A stretch of DNA of 13,623 nt from JAZDHV01 sp043810355 (GCA_043810355.1 JBDROB010000020.1:1-13623); one strand, 5' to 3'; positions 5,728 to 13,306 are shown, counted from the first letter of the stretch. Notes: generated by a model from the sequence alone, not told the origin. A program made the numbers and translations.

Positions 5728-7483
5728 TTAAGAATAATAATATTTATTTTTCTTCTTTTGTTCCCTGTCTTTCAAAGAATTGGGCTTGTTGATTCTTGGG
5801 CGTCCAGTCTCTTCTTCCCTTCTCAAAGTGATTTCAATATCTGTCAGAAGTGAATTCATGCCATCCTGCATGCCAAAAGGGCCTTTTGCAAGCCCTCTTA
5901 TTGCAGGCTCACCTTCAAAAACCAAGAGACGGTTGGAAAGGTTGTCAATAAAATAATAAATCATGGTCAACAACTAAAGCTGATTTTGCCTTTATCTGAA
6001 TAAAATTCTTGATTATCTTGCTGACAATAAGCCTCTGCTCAACATCAAGGTAAGCTGAGGGCTCATCCAATAGAAAAAGATCACAATTCTCACCAAGAGC
6101 TTTTGCAATTGCAACTCTCTGCAATTCTCCGCCACTTAGGTTGCAGATCTTCCTTAAAATCAATCCTTTAATTCCTAATGGATTGATCAGGTCATTAGTA
6201 TGTTTTTTGATCACGTCTTGAAGAAGGTTTATAACCAATTCCTCTGAATCAGAATCAATATATTGGGGCTTGTAAGAGACTTTTACTTTTGTGTCAATTT
6301 CACCACTATCTTTCTTGATCTCATCAGCCAGAATCTTGACAAAAGTAGTCTTACCAATACCATTTTCACCAATGACACCAACAACTTCATCCTTCCTGAT
6401 ATCACCCGATTCTGTCTCTAACCTGAATGTTTCAAGGTCTTTCTTAACTTTATTCCAAGTGATTAAAGGAGGCCTTTCTTTAGGCTTCTGCTGTTCAGAT
6501 GTCTGAAATCTGATCTTGTAATCCCTAAACCTTATGTTCTCATCCTTGAGAAAACCTTCAAGATAAGCATTGATTCCAGCCTTGCTCTCTTTTGGATGGG
6601 AAACAACACCATAAGCTGCTTTCTTGCCATACATGATATGGACAAGATCAATCATATAATCAAAAGCAATCAAGTCATGTTCAATGACCAGAACAGAAGT
6701 CTTTTCATTGACTAAAGACCGGATAAACTTTGATATTTTTAATCTTTGCTTGATGTCAAGATATGAAGTGAGTTCATCAAAAATATAAAGACTAGCCTGC
6801 TTCAGGACAGTTGCTGCAATAGCTACTCTCTGCAGTTCTCCGCCAGATATCTTTTTGATGTCATGATCAAGAATATTTGTTATTTCCAAATCTTTAACAA
6901 CCTTATCAAGCTGGTTTTTTTCATCAACTTTTTTCAAAAGATCCCTTACTTTTCCATTAGATGATTTTGGGATCAACTCTACCTGCTGTGGTTTATATGA
7001 GACTTTTATATTTCCTTTTTTCATCTGCTCAAAAAAGTTTTGGGATTCAGTTCCCTTAAAGCGATCTAAAAGCTCGTCATAAGATGCAGATTTGTCTTTG
7101 CCTAGATTAGGCTTTAAGACTCCTGCCAGGATTTTGATAGCAGTAGATTTGCCAATCCCATTGACACCAAGAACACCAACTACTTTTCCAAATATTGGAG
7201 TTGGCAAAGAGTATAATGCAAAACCATTCTTATCAAACCTATGGATAGGGTCTGTCTTAAGCTCTTCTGGCAGGTTAATTATATGGATTGCTTCAAAAGG
7301 GCAACGCTTAGGGCAGATTCCACATCCAGTGCATAGTTCTTCAATGATTAATGCTTTTTTATCATCACCTACTATAATACATTCATCACCAGTCCTGTTG
7401 ACAGGGCATAATCTAATGCAAAGATAATTGCCACATTCAATTGGATTGCATTTTTCCTTTTCAATGACTGCTATTCTTGTCAT
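5728..7483 (-). CDS. rli1: ABCE1/Rli1 ribosome-recycling ATPase, interrupted by a +1 frameshift near its C-terminus
   Basis: ABCE1 splits ribosomes after termination. The N-terminal ferredoxin-like domain carries two 4Fe-4S sets: C12, C17, C22, C26 and C51, C54, C57, C61. NBD1 has Walker A GVNGIGKST (106-114), signature ISGGELQ (212-218), Walker B IFDEL (234-238) and switch H269. NBD2 has Walker A GENGIGKTT (372-380), signature LSGGE (449-453), Walker B LLDEP (471-475) and H507. The main frame reads VVDHDLLFY and stops at 5945. The expected tail (FIDNLSNRLLVFEGEP, then TGRPRINKPNS to KYYYS) continues in another frame down to 5728. Skipping one base of the four-A run (plus strand 5950-5953) restores VVDHDLLFIDNLSNRL and a 584-aa protein, a normal length. 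Because ABCE1 is essential in archaea, a sequencing indel is the simplest reading. NBD1 has Leu where the Walker B proline is usual. Confidence 0.93.
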
Positions 7484-7504
7484 AAATAAGAAAAAGTATT
7501 TGAT

Positions 7505-7517
7505 GTTTTTTAAATTT
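7505..7517 (-). promoter_or_regulatory. TATA-like box for ABCE1
   Basis: On the minus strand AAATTTAAAAAAC is centred about 28 nt upstream of the ATG whose first base is 7483. No Shine-Dalgarno is present. Confidence 0.4.
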
Positions 7518-7565
7518 ATGGTAAGGTTTTGTTATATGGGTGTGCAGAGTTGATTTTGCCAGAAA

Positions 7566-7949
7566 TTACATAGGTTCATAAAGCTCAATAGGTATCCCAT
7601 CAGGATCACGTAAGAAACAAAACCAGGCACATGTAGTGCCTTTAATAGGTTCATCAATATCAATACCTTTATTTTTAAGTTCTTCATATTTTTGCTTAAC
7701 ACTTTCTACTTGAATCCCAATATGTTTTAATCCAATTACTTTAAGGTCTGCTAAATCATCTTTTCTCTCAATTTGGCTTTGGAAATGAAAAATTTCAAAT
7801 TGCAAATCATTCAATTTAAGGATAATGGCATTACCATCCCATCCAGGTTTTGTGAATCTATTGATTTCTTTAAATCCAAAATTATTTTTGTAAAATTCAG
7901 CAGATTTTATTGAATCTTTTACTGATATTGCGATGTGATGAACCTTCAT
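7566..7949 (-). CDS. VOC superfamily protein (glyoxalase/bleomycin-resistance/dioxygenase fold)
   Basis: The 127-aa single-domain protein contains two beta-alpha-beta-beta-beta repeats. The first opens with VHHIAISVKD and the second with LKHIGIQVES. Candidate metal ligands sit at the family positions: H5, E52 (FEIF), H76 and E122 (PIELYEP). FLRDPDGIPIELYEP is the classic C-terminal VOC motif. Known members include glyoxalase I, methylmalonyl-CoA epimerase, fosfomycin- or bleomycin-resistance proteins and extradiol dioxygenases. The sequence alone does not say which reaction is catalysed. It is probably monocistronic, with TATA at 7972-7981 and a leaderless start, in the same orientation as ABCE1 but separately promoted. 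Confidence 0.9.
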   Translation of the reverse strand: MKVHHIAISVKDSIKSAEFYKNNFGFKEINRFTKPGWDGNAIILKLNDLQFEIFHFQSQIERKDDLADLKVIGLKHIGIQVESVKQKYEELKNKGIDIDEPIKGTTCAWFCFLRDPDGIPIELYEPM

Positions 7950-7971
7950 ATGATTAATGAATCAGGTTAAG

Positions 7972-7981
7972 TATATAAAAT
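7972..7981 (-). promoter_or_regulatory. TATA box for the VOC gene
   Basis: Minus-strand ATTTTATATAC is centred about 27 nt upstream of the ATG beginning at 7949. Confidence 0.6.
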
Positions 7982-8227
7982 TTCTGGCAAAATTGATTTA
8001 GTTTGATATTGGGCTAAGTTTTATTGTATTTGTTTCTAGTTACGAAGTTCTGGAAACTTGTGTTTGTAGAGTAGAATATTAAATAGATGATAGGCAGGCG
8101 ATATTTTTAAGGGAGTTCTCTTTTAAGCTTGAAGAGTCTCTATGATCATATTAATGGCAATTTTATTGTCTAGGATAAGTTTTTCTTAGTTAAAGAAATT
8201 AGGGGGTCACTTTTATAATCTCATTTT
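7982..8227. other. Intergenic interval, no gene seen
   Basis: This divergent spacer between the VOC gene and the toxin-antitoxin locus is AT-rich. It shows no convincing reading frame, tRNA or clear repeat. A few short inverted words near 8113-8145 are too weak to call. Confidence 0.6.
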
Positions 8228-8308
8228 CCGCCAGTGCACTGAGAAATTTGCAATGCAAATTTCTGGTGTGCAAAAAATCATGGATTTTTTTGCATGTTTC
8301 ACTGGTGG
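8228..8308. repeat. Structured dispersed repeat, copy 2 (three-way junction)
   Basis: A closing stem CCGCCAGTG (8228-8236) pairs with CACTGGTGG (8300-8308), with one G-U wobble. It encloses GAAATTTGC-AAT-GCAAATTTC (8243-8263) and GCAAAAAATC-ATG-GATTTTTT-T-GC (8270-8293). The stretch from CACTGAGAAATTTGC to GCAAAAAAT matches copy 1 (2244-2285) almost base for base outside the loop. It lies about 30 bp upstream of the toxin-antitoxin TATA box. Confidence 0.88.
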
Positions 8309-8336
8309 TGGTCGGATTTTTTTGATAACCAAAAGA

Positions 8337-8347
8337 TTTTTATATAA
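8337..8347 (+). promoter_or_regulatory. TATA box of the toxin-antitoxin operon
   Basis: TTTTATATAAG predicts a transcription start near 8368, leaving a short leader before the antitoxin ATG at 8391. Confidence 0.6.
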
Positions 8348-8353
8348 GATATG

Positions 8354-8372
8354 CTTACTGTAAGAAAGTAAG
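8354..8372 (+). promoter_or_regulatory. Candidate autoregulatory operator
   Basis: CTTACT (8354-8359) and AGTAAG (8367-8372) form a 6-bp inverted repeat across a 7-nt spacer. A shorter CTTAC-T-GTAAG (8354-8364) is nested within it. It lies between the TATA box and the predicted start of transcription, where an AbrB-fold antitoxin could block the promoter. Confidence 0.4.
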
Positions 8373-8390
8373 ATATGTGGAGGTACTAAA

Positions 8391-8663
8391 ATGGTTGTCG
8401 AAACAATAAAAATGTCATCAAAAGGGCAGATAGTTATACCTAAGGGTATAAGGAAAGATATGCATGCTGATGAAGGAACTGTTTTTGCTGTTATTGGAAG
8501 CGAAGATTCTGTTGTTTTGAAAAAAATAACAACTCCTTCAAAAGAAGAACTAATAAGTGAACTAAGCATAATAGCTGAAGAAGGAGCAAAAAGAGCTAAA
8601 AAACTTGGAATTAAAGAAAGTGATGTCTCTGATTTAGTTCATAAATCAAGAAAAGCAAAATGA
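8391..8663 (+). CDS. AbrB/SpoVT-type antitoxin
   Basis: The 90-aa product has an N-terminal swapped-hairpin AbrB domain (about residues 4-47) with the hallmark KMSSKGQIVIPKGIRKDM. The C-terminal half is helical and charged (KEELISELSIIAEEGAKRAKKLGI), the part that usually wraps the partner toxin. It would bind operator DNA as a dimer and neutralise the PIN toxin encoded next. A strong Shine-Dalgarno GGAGGT (8379-8384) sits 6 nt before the ATG, in contrast to the leaderless starts of most genes here. The stop overlaps the toxin start as ATGA, typical of coupled type II modules. Confidence 0.9.
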   Translation: MVVETIKMSSKGQIVIPKGIRKDMHADEGTVFAVIGSEDSVVLKKITTPSKEELISELSIIAEEGAKRAKKLGIKESDVSDLVHKSRKAK

Positions 8664-9058
8664 AGCTTACTGTAGATACAAATTTTCTTATTTCATCTAC
8701 TCAGTGGGATTATAGTGTTGCTCATAAGTTATTGCAAAAACTGATAAGAAAGAATATTGAGATATTTACTACAAAAGATATTCTTGAAGAGTTTGCTGAT
8801 GTGCTAAAGAGAGATTTTCAATATAACAATGGGGAAGTGGAAAATATCATTAGCAAAGTTATGCAATTTGCCAAAATAATTATCACAGAAAACAAAGTTA
8901 ATGTTGTAAAAGAGGATCCAGATGATGACAAAGTAATTGAATGTGCCATAGATAGTGAATCGAAATATATAATTACCTATGATAAGCATTTATTGAAGAT
9001 TGGAGAATATGAAGAGATTAAGATTATTAGGTCTGAAGAAGCTATGCTGATTCTTTAA
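8660..9058 (+). CDS. PIN-domain toxin (COG1569-like ribonuclease)
   Basis: The 132-aa PIN domain carries the expected acidic cluster. D6 lies in LTVDTNFLIS, an acidic pair near 43-44 in DILEEF. EDPDDDKVIECA (85-96) and ITYDKHLL (D108) supply the rest. These residues bind Mg2+/Mn2+ for single-stranded RNA cleavage. The EDPDDDKVIECA and YIITYDKHLL motifs are characteristic of the PIN toxins grouped in COG1569, paired with an AbrB-like antitoxin as here. It is translated through the ATGA overlap with the antitoxin. The RNA target cannot be read from sequence; VapC relatives cut tRNA or rRNA. The module could be mobile, but I see no integrase or flanking repeats beyond the structured repeat upstream. 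Confidence 0.9.
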   Translation: MKLTVDTNFLISSTQWDYSVAHKLLQKLIRKNIEIFTTKDILEEFADVLKRDFQYNNGEVENIISKVMQFAKIIITENKVNVVKEDPDDDKVIECAIDSESKYIITYDKHLLKIGEYEEIKIIRSEEAMLIL

Positions 9059-9126
9059 AGATTTTGTATCAAATGCGAAGCATCTTCCAGGTCAAGAAGG
9101 TGAGGATCTTCTTATTAATAGAAAAG

Positions 9127-9137
9127 TTATTATATAT
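9127..9137 (+). promoter_or_regulatory. TATA box of the TPM-LemA operon
   Basis: TTATTATATAT lies about 26 nt upstream of the ATG at 9158, consistent with a leaderless first gene. Confidence 0.6.
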
Positions 9138-9157
9138 AGATAATTGATTATTTTACT

Positions 9158-9934
9158 ATGAAGAAAGGGGGTTTATTTATTGTATGTGTTATTTTTGTAC
9201 TGTTTTCTATATCTATTAGTGCTGAAACAATAAGAAATTATGTTGTGGACAATGCAGGGGTATTCTCGGTAGAGGAAAAATCATCTCTTGAAACAAAATT
9301 AATGGAATTGCAGGCAAAAACAAATGATGTCCAGCTAGTTGTCTTTACAGAGAACAAGATTCCTTCTGATAGCAGTCTGGAAGAAAGGTCTCTTAACCTG
9401 GCTGAAGAAAACAAAGTCGGAAAAAAAGGAGCTGACAATGGAATACTATTTTACTTAGCTGTTGAAGACATGGCTTATAGGTGGGAAGTGGGCTATGGTG
9501 TTGAAGATGTGCTCAATACACCTCTTTTAGGAAGAGTCTCAAGAGAAGTGATGGTTCCTAATTTTAAAGAGGGAGATTTTTCTGGAGGGATCATCAATGG
9601 GGTTGATGTTGTTGAGAGAATCCTTATGAATTCCTCTGATGAGGATGTGCAAAGACTGATGAACAACAATGTAAATCAGGGTCCAACAGGTCTGATAATT
9701 TTTTCAATAATCTTTTTTATAATAATCATCTCGATAATAATCAGTTCATTCAAACATCAATCAAGAAAAGGAATAAGACATAAAGGAAGCCTGAATGATG
9801 CAATCTATTTTGGAGCCATGTGGGGAATGTTTGGGCCAGGCCATGGAAAAGGCGGGTTTGGCGGAGGCAGTTTCGGAGGCTTTGGTGGCATGGGAGGAGG
9901 CTTTGGTGGAGGAGGCTTTTCAGGTCATTTTTAG
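9158..9934 (+). CDS. TPM domain protein (YgcG family), membrane-anchored, Gly-rich tail
   Basis: The 258-aa product has a signal peptide (1-22) and a TPM domain (about 27-155). Visible TPM marks are NYVVDNAGVFS, ADNGILFYLAV, YRWEVGYGVEDVL and MVPNFKEGDFSGGI. A membrane helix follows (about 177-198), then a short basic cytoplasmic stretch. It ends in a glycine/phenylalanine tail with repeated GGFGG (about 226-255). TPM domains fold outside the membrane. Some relatives (plant TLP18.3) have acid phosphatase activity or help in photosystem repair, but the archaeal role is not known. The family is often encoded beside LemA, as here, two genes downstream. The stop codon overlaps the Shine-Dalgarno of the next gene. 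Confidence 0.92.
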   Translation: MKKGGLFIVCVIFVLFSISISAETIRNYVVDNAGVFSVEEKSSLETKLMELQAKTNDVQLVVFTENKIPSDSSLEERSLNLAEENKVGKKGADNGILFYLAVEDMAYRWEVGYGVEDVLNTPLLGRVSREVMVPNFKEGDFSGGIINGVDVVERILMNSSDEDVQRLMNNNVNQGPTGLIIFSIIFFIIIISIIISSFKHQSRKGIRHKGSLNDAIYFGAMWGMFGPGHGKGGFGGGSFGGFGGMGGGFGGGGFSGHF

Positions 9935-9945
9935 GAGGTGTTAAT

Positions 9946-10146
9946 ATGGTAGATATTGATCAGAATAAAAAGATGAACTGTCCCAGATGTTCATCATTAT
10001 TCAAGAAAATAAATATGAAAAAACTAAAGCATCCAACAGGAGCAATACTTGATGTCTGTGAGAGTTGCGGAGGGATGTGGCTGGACAGGGATGAGGTAAA
10101 TCTGCTCTATGAAAAAACAAAAGGAGGAAAAAATGGCAAAAAATAA
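9946..10146 (+). CDS. TFIIB-like zinc-ribbon protein
   Basis: The 66-aa product contains the short zf-TFIIB ribbon: C12-x2-C15 (NCPRC) and C38-x2-C41 within CESCGGMWLDRDEV. The knuckle pattern followed by GGMWLD is diagnostic of the zf-TFIIB Pfam family. These proteins occur in bacteria and archaea, and their function is not defined. A strong GGAGGTG (9934-9940) placed 5 nt before the ATG at 9946 fixes the start. Longer in-frame starts upstream would overlap the Gly-rich end of the TPM gene in another frame and are not credible. The 3' end overlaps the next start by 14 nt. Confidence 0.88.
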   Translation: MVDIDQNKKMNCPRCSSLFKKINMKKLKHPTGAILDVCESCGGMWLDRDEVNLLYEKTKGGKNGKK

Positions 10147-10714
10147 AAATAAAAAATTATGGATAACAATTGGAGTCATTGCAGCAGTCATCTTGATAAT
10201 CATGTTTTCATTTATAGGAATCTATAATGGATTAGTGAAGCTTGATGAGGATGTGAACAACAAATGGGCTCAGGTCGAGACAGTCTATCAGAGAAGGGCA
10301 GATCTGATACCTAATCTTGTAGAAACTGTAAAAGGAGCTGCAAACTTTGAAAAAGACACATTCTTAGAGGTTACAGAGGCAAGGACAAAATGGCTGAATG
10401 CAGGTACATTGAACTCAAAAGTGCAGGCAGCAAATGAGCTTGAAGGGTCATTAGCAAGGTTATTGGTCACATTTGAGAACTATCCGCAGCTGAAGGCAAC
10501 TCAGAATTATCTGGCCTTACAGGATGAACTGGCAAATACAGAGAACAAGATATCAGTTGAAAGGAAAAGATACAATGATGCAGTAACTGCATTTAACAAG
10601 AAGACAAGGACTTTCCCATCAAACATATTTGCATCAATGTTTGGATTTGAGAAAAGAATATATTTTGAGGCAGAAGCAGGCGCTGAGACTGTTCCTGAAG
10701 TGAATTTTAGCTAA
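10133..10714 (+). CDS. lemA: LemA family membrane protein
   Basis: The 193-aa product has a lysine-rich start and one N-terminal membrane helix (about 8-30). A long helical domain follows with the LemA hallmark VNNKWAQVETVYQRRADLIPNLVETVKG (about 39-66). Later come ENYPQLKATQNYLALQDEL and NKISVERKRYNDAVTAFN. It ends with the usual FPSNIFASMFGF segment and an acidic tail. LemA proteins are coiled four-helix bundles, mostly facing outside the cytoplasm. Their role is unclear beyond an antigenic role in Listeria and frequent pairing with TPM proteins. The start at 10133 is chosen because GGAGG (10123-10127) lies 5 nt upstream; an ATG at 10109 lacks such a site. This is the third gene of the operon. 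Confidence 0.93.
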   Translation: MAKNKNKKLWITIGVIAAVILIIMFSFIGIYNGLVKLDEDVNNKWAQVETVYQRRADLIPNLVETVKGAANFEKDTFLEVTEARTKWLNAGTLNSKVQAANELEGSLARLLVTFENYPQLKATQNYLALQDELANTENKISVERKRYNDAVTAFNKKTRTFPSNIFASMFGFEKRIYFEAEAGAETVPEVNFS

Positions 10715-10746
10715 TTTTTTTATTTTTATCAATTTAATTCTTTTTT
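10715..10746 (+). terminator. T-rich termination region after lemA
   Basis: T runs follow the lemA stop directly (10715-10721, 10723-10727) and again at 10741-10746. These are typical archaeal oligo-T terminators. Confidence 0.45.
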
Positions 10747-10752
10747 CGTTAA

Positions 10753-10762
10753 TTTTATATAC
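10753..10762 (+). promoter_or_regulatory. TATA box for the LamG-dockerin gene
   Basis: TTTTATATAC is centred about 28 nt upstream of the ATG at 10786. It supports that ATG as a leaderless start rather than the TTG at 10771. Confidence 0.6.
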
Positions 10763-10785
10763 TTATATGTTTGAATAATTCTTAT

Positions 10786-12972
10786 ATGTATAAAGGGGAA
10801 TCTGTTAATTATGTATTCTTTGTGATAATAGTGTTTGTATTAATGTCAGGTCTTTCATATTTATTTTATTTCTCTGAACAGAATATGATTGACCAAGTAA
10901 ATTTGGTGGGGCAGGCAACTCAAACTTCCAGTGAATTATTCTTTCGTCATGATAACCTTATCCTTTTCGATGGTAATAAAGATCCTATTGACTACACTAA
11001 TAACTATACAGGAGCTAAGTTTTCAATAAGTGTTTGGATAAAAATAGTTGACGCTCTTGACAATGCTGGAGGAATTGTTGAATTTAGCAATCCAACTGGA
11101 AAAAGAAGAGGGGTTTTCATTATAAAAGATGGCAGGTTAGGGGTGCTTTATGGTTCTGAATTTATGATGACAAAAAGTCCAGTTCCAGATATCTCAGATG
11201 GTGATTGGCATCATATAGTGGTCATGCATTCTGGATCTCGTAGAAGTGACCCAAAACTTTATGTTGATGGAAGTGTTATAAATGATTGGTCAGAGGGTAT
11301 AAGCGCAAATGATGGTCTAACAAATCTTGTAAGAATTGGAGATACTTTAGGACCTAATGAGCTTAAGTTTAAAGGTAAGATTGATGATATCTTTATTTAT
11401 AATAGAATGTTAACTGCAAATGAAATAAGGTTTCTTTTTTTAATCAGAAAACCTGATTTTGCAGAATTTCCTGCCAAAACTCTTACTGACACTGAAGGTG
11501 GAACTTCAGGAACATTTGAAACTGGAAATAAAGAGTATGAATATAAAACAACCAGAGATAGTGTTTTTATACAAGATATTGCAGACGGCTGTAACCAAAA
11601 TTATCCTAATGATATTAATGGTGATAATATTTTAAATGCGATTGATGCCCAGTTGGTTATTAATGGTGCTCTTGGGTTTGAAGAGTACAAGGATAATATG
11701 TGCCTAGATGTTAATAGTGATGGGAGTGTTGATTCAATGGATATACAAAAAGTTGTAAATGATATATTGGGGGTTGGGCCTAGAGTTGTGCCTTTAGGAA
11801 TTCCAATTGTATATAATCAGGATCAGGGTATTTTTTGTGATATTCTTCCTGATTATGAAGGTGACGAACTTGTTATAGTTAAAAAGTCATCTGAGACTAG
11901 GGATAATTACATTGAAATTGGGCATATTAACTCATATTCTGGGGTATATGAACATGTAACTGATATTGAATTGCCTGTTGATAATCAAGGTGTGGGCAGT
12001 ATCAGTTATGCACGTGTTGATTGCACTAGGATTGATGATGGATTGGATATTATTCATGTTGGTAATTATTGGAGTTCAATAGATAGAATAAGTTATTCAG
12101 ACTCAGCATTGACACAAACAAGACTTGCAAAAAATGATGCGAGAGGAGCTTTTTTTGGTGATGCAATTCCAATAGCTCCACAATATGAACTTGTTGACCA
12201 TACAAAATATCGTATACAATGGCAGACAACAAGGTTTTCACTATATAAACAAGAGGGTTCTGGAGATTTTGTTGAAGTTGAACCTGAAACAGGCTATTTT
12301 CCAGAGATTGGCACGCGCCGTGTGAGAGCCATTTCTTTTTCTCCTATGCTAAATGATAATCAGCAGTTCATGTTTCTTTCAGTGTATGGTATAAACACTT
12401 ATGATAAGCGTTCAAAACTTTATCTTATAACTTCCTATTCTGATGGAAATATTGAAATGGAGGATATCACTGAAAGAGCTGGATTGGACCTGCCACAATA
12501 TGGTATTGGTTCTGATTGGTTTGATCAAAATAGCATTGTCATGGTAGGTCAACATTATCCACCTAAAGTTTATGATCTTGATGTGTCATGTCTGCTAAAT
12601 ACAGATGAGAATTGCATTTCTCAAGAAATGAGTGACGAGATGGAATTGACTTATGATTATGGCACTTATTCTTATGAATTTTATGATGTTGCTGTTGGTG
12701 ATTTAGACGGAGATGAATTTGAGGATATTGTTTTTGGAATTGAGGATGATTGTTTTAGTACATATAATCCTAATCATGTTTCTTATTATTTCTTAAATAA
12801 TGGTGATGGAACTTTTGATGGACCTTACTCTCTTCCTGTACCTGGAAGAATCTCAATATCTCAACCTGTTTTGGATAAATCATTTTATAATAGTTTTATT
12901 ATAGTTAATCATAATGATTGCGAGAATGATGAAAATCGAATCCTTAGTGACAGAGTCTTTGGGATAAGATAA
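10786..12972 (+). CDS. Membrane-anchored surface protein: LamG, dockerin and FG-GAP modules
   Basis: The 728-aa product has an N-terminal membrane anchor (about 9-29). A LamG/concanavalin-like domain (about 50-215) follows; FSISVWIK, DGDWHHIVVMHSG, LYVDGS and FKGKIDDIFIYNR are its landmarks. A two-repeat dockerin-like segment lies at about 270-330. It has calcium loops DINGDNILNAID (276-287) and DVNSDGSVDSMD (308-319), each followed by a helix ending in ILG or ALG. Beyond it lie about 400 residues of beta-rich sequence with FG-GAP/VCBS character, clearest at DLDGDEFEDIVFG (639-651) and FLNNGDGTFDG. LamG binds glycans or proteins, dockerins bind cohesins and FG-GAP repeats form propellers. An adhesion or surface-complex role is inferred. 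Codons look richer in GGT, GAT and AAT than those of its neighbours, which may hint at a different origin. No cohesin is seen in the window. Confidence 0.85.
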   Translation: MYKGESVNYVFFVIIVFVLMSGLSYLFYFSEQNMIDQVNLVGQATQTSSELFFRHDNLILFDGNKDPIDYTNNYTGAKFSISVWIKIVDALDNAGGIVEFSNPTGKRRGVFIIKDGRLGVLYGSEFMMTKSPVPDISDGDWHHIVVMHSGSRRSDPKLYVDGSVINDWSEGISANDGLTNLVRIGDTLGPNELKFKGKIDDIFIYNRMLTANEIRFLFLIRKPDFAEFPAKTLTDTEGGTSGTFETGNKEYEYKTTRDSVFIQDIADGCNQNYPNDINGDNILNAIDAQLVINGALGFEEYKDNMCLDVNSDGSVDSMDIQKVVNDILGVGPRVVPLGIPIVYNQDQGIFCDILPDYEGDELVIVKKSSETRDNYIEIGHINSYSGVYEHVTDIELPVDNQGVGSISYARVDCTRIDDGLDIIHVGNYWSSIDRISYSDSALTQTRLAKNDARGAFFGDAIPIAPQYELVDHTKYRIQWQTTRFSLYKQEGSGDFVEVEPETGYFPEIGTRRVRAISFSPMLNDNQQFMFLSVYGINTYDKRSKLYLITSYSDGNIEMEDITERAGLDLPQYGIGSDWFDQNSIVMVGQHYPPKVYDLDVSCLLNTDENCISQEMSDEMELTYDYGTYSYEFYDVAVGDLDGDEFEDIVFGIEDDCFSTYNPNHVSYYFLNNGDGTFDGPYSLPVPGRISISQPVLDKSFYNSFIIVNHNDCENDENRILSDRVFGIR

Positions 12973-13113
12973 TAAATTGTATCAAATAATCATCCATTAT
13001 GAGTTGGAAGTTTATTTGAATAAAATAATCATGAGATATTAGACACTATTTATTGATTTATATCTAAATAACAATTATTCATTCTTATTAATAAAATCTC
13101 ATTTTATCACAAA

Positions 13114-13122
13114 TTTTATAAA
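13114..13122 (+). promoter_or_regulatory. TATA box for the 53-aa zinc-ribbon gene
   Basis: TTTTATAAA is centred about 27 nt before the ATG at 13145. No separate TATA box is obvious for the tRNA-Thr downstream. Confidence 0.55.
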
Positions 13123-13144
13123 ACAAACATTATTCATCATACTT

Positions 13145-13306
13145 ATGCCCAAATGCGAAGCATGTAAAGAAAAAATTACTGAAACATTCCTGAAAAAGCT
13201 AGTTGGCACTGTAGTAAAAGACAGTAAAGGCAAAAAGCATTACATCTGCCAGAAATGCCAGAAAAAGTTTCCTACAAAAAAGGAAATCTTAATTAAAATC
13301 ACGTGA
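13145..13306 (+). CDS. Small zinc-ribbon protein (53 aa)
   Basis: The frame from ATG 13145 to TGA 13304-13306 encodes 53 residues with two CxxC knuckles. C4-x2-C7 (MPKCEACK) and C35-x2-C38 (YICQKCQKKF) flank a basic stretch that probably forms beta strands (KKLVGTVVKDSKGKKHY). Spacing and composition match a zinc-binding ribbon. Compact proteins of this style occur widely in DPANN genomes without an assigned function; that statement is from memory. An ideal TATA spacing supports a leaderless start. The gene ends 20 nt before tRNA-Thr and may share its transcript. Nucleic-acid binding is plausible given the charge. Confidence 0.75.
   Translation: MPKCEACKEKITETFLKKLVGTVVKDSKGKKHYICQKCQKKFPTKKEILIKIT

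Noticed and set aside
5945..5973. Separate small gene encoding the ABCE1 tail
   Set aside because: The reading frame 5728-5973 on the minus strand is plainly the conserved C-terminus of ABCE1. It has no promoter or ribosome binding site of its own.
9073..9083. ATGC-GAA-GCAT hairpin as another structured-repeat copy
   Set aside because: It has only a 4-bp stem and lacks the flanking repeat sequence; chance is likely.
9820..9945. Longer N-terminus for the zinc-ribbon gene
   Set aside because: The extra residues (many W and R) are the Gly-rich TPM tail read in another frame. A strong Shine-Dalgarno marks 9946.
12973..13110. Regulatory RNA or gene between the LamG protein and the zinc ribbon
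   Set aside because: The interval is AT-rich with only weak repeated words such as AATAATCAT, and nothing supports a gene.
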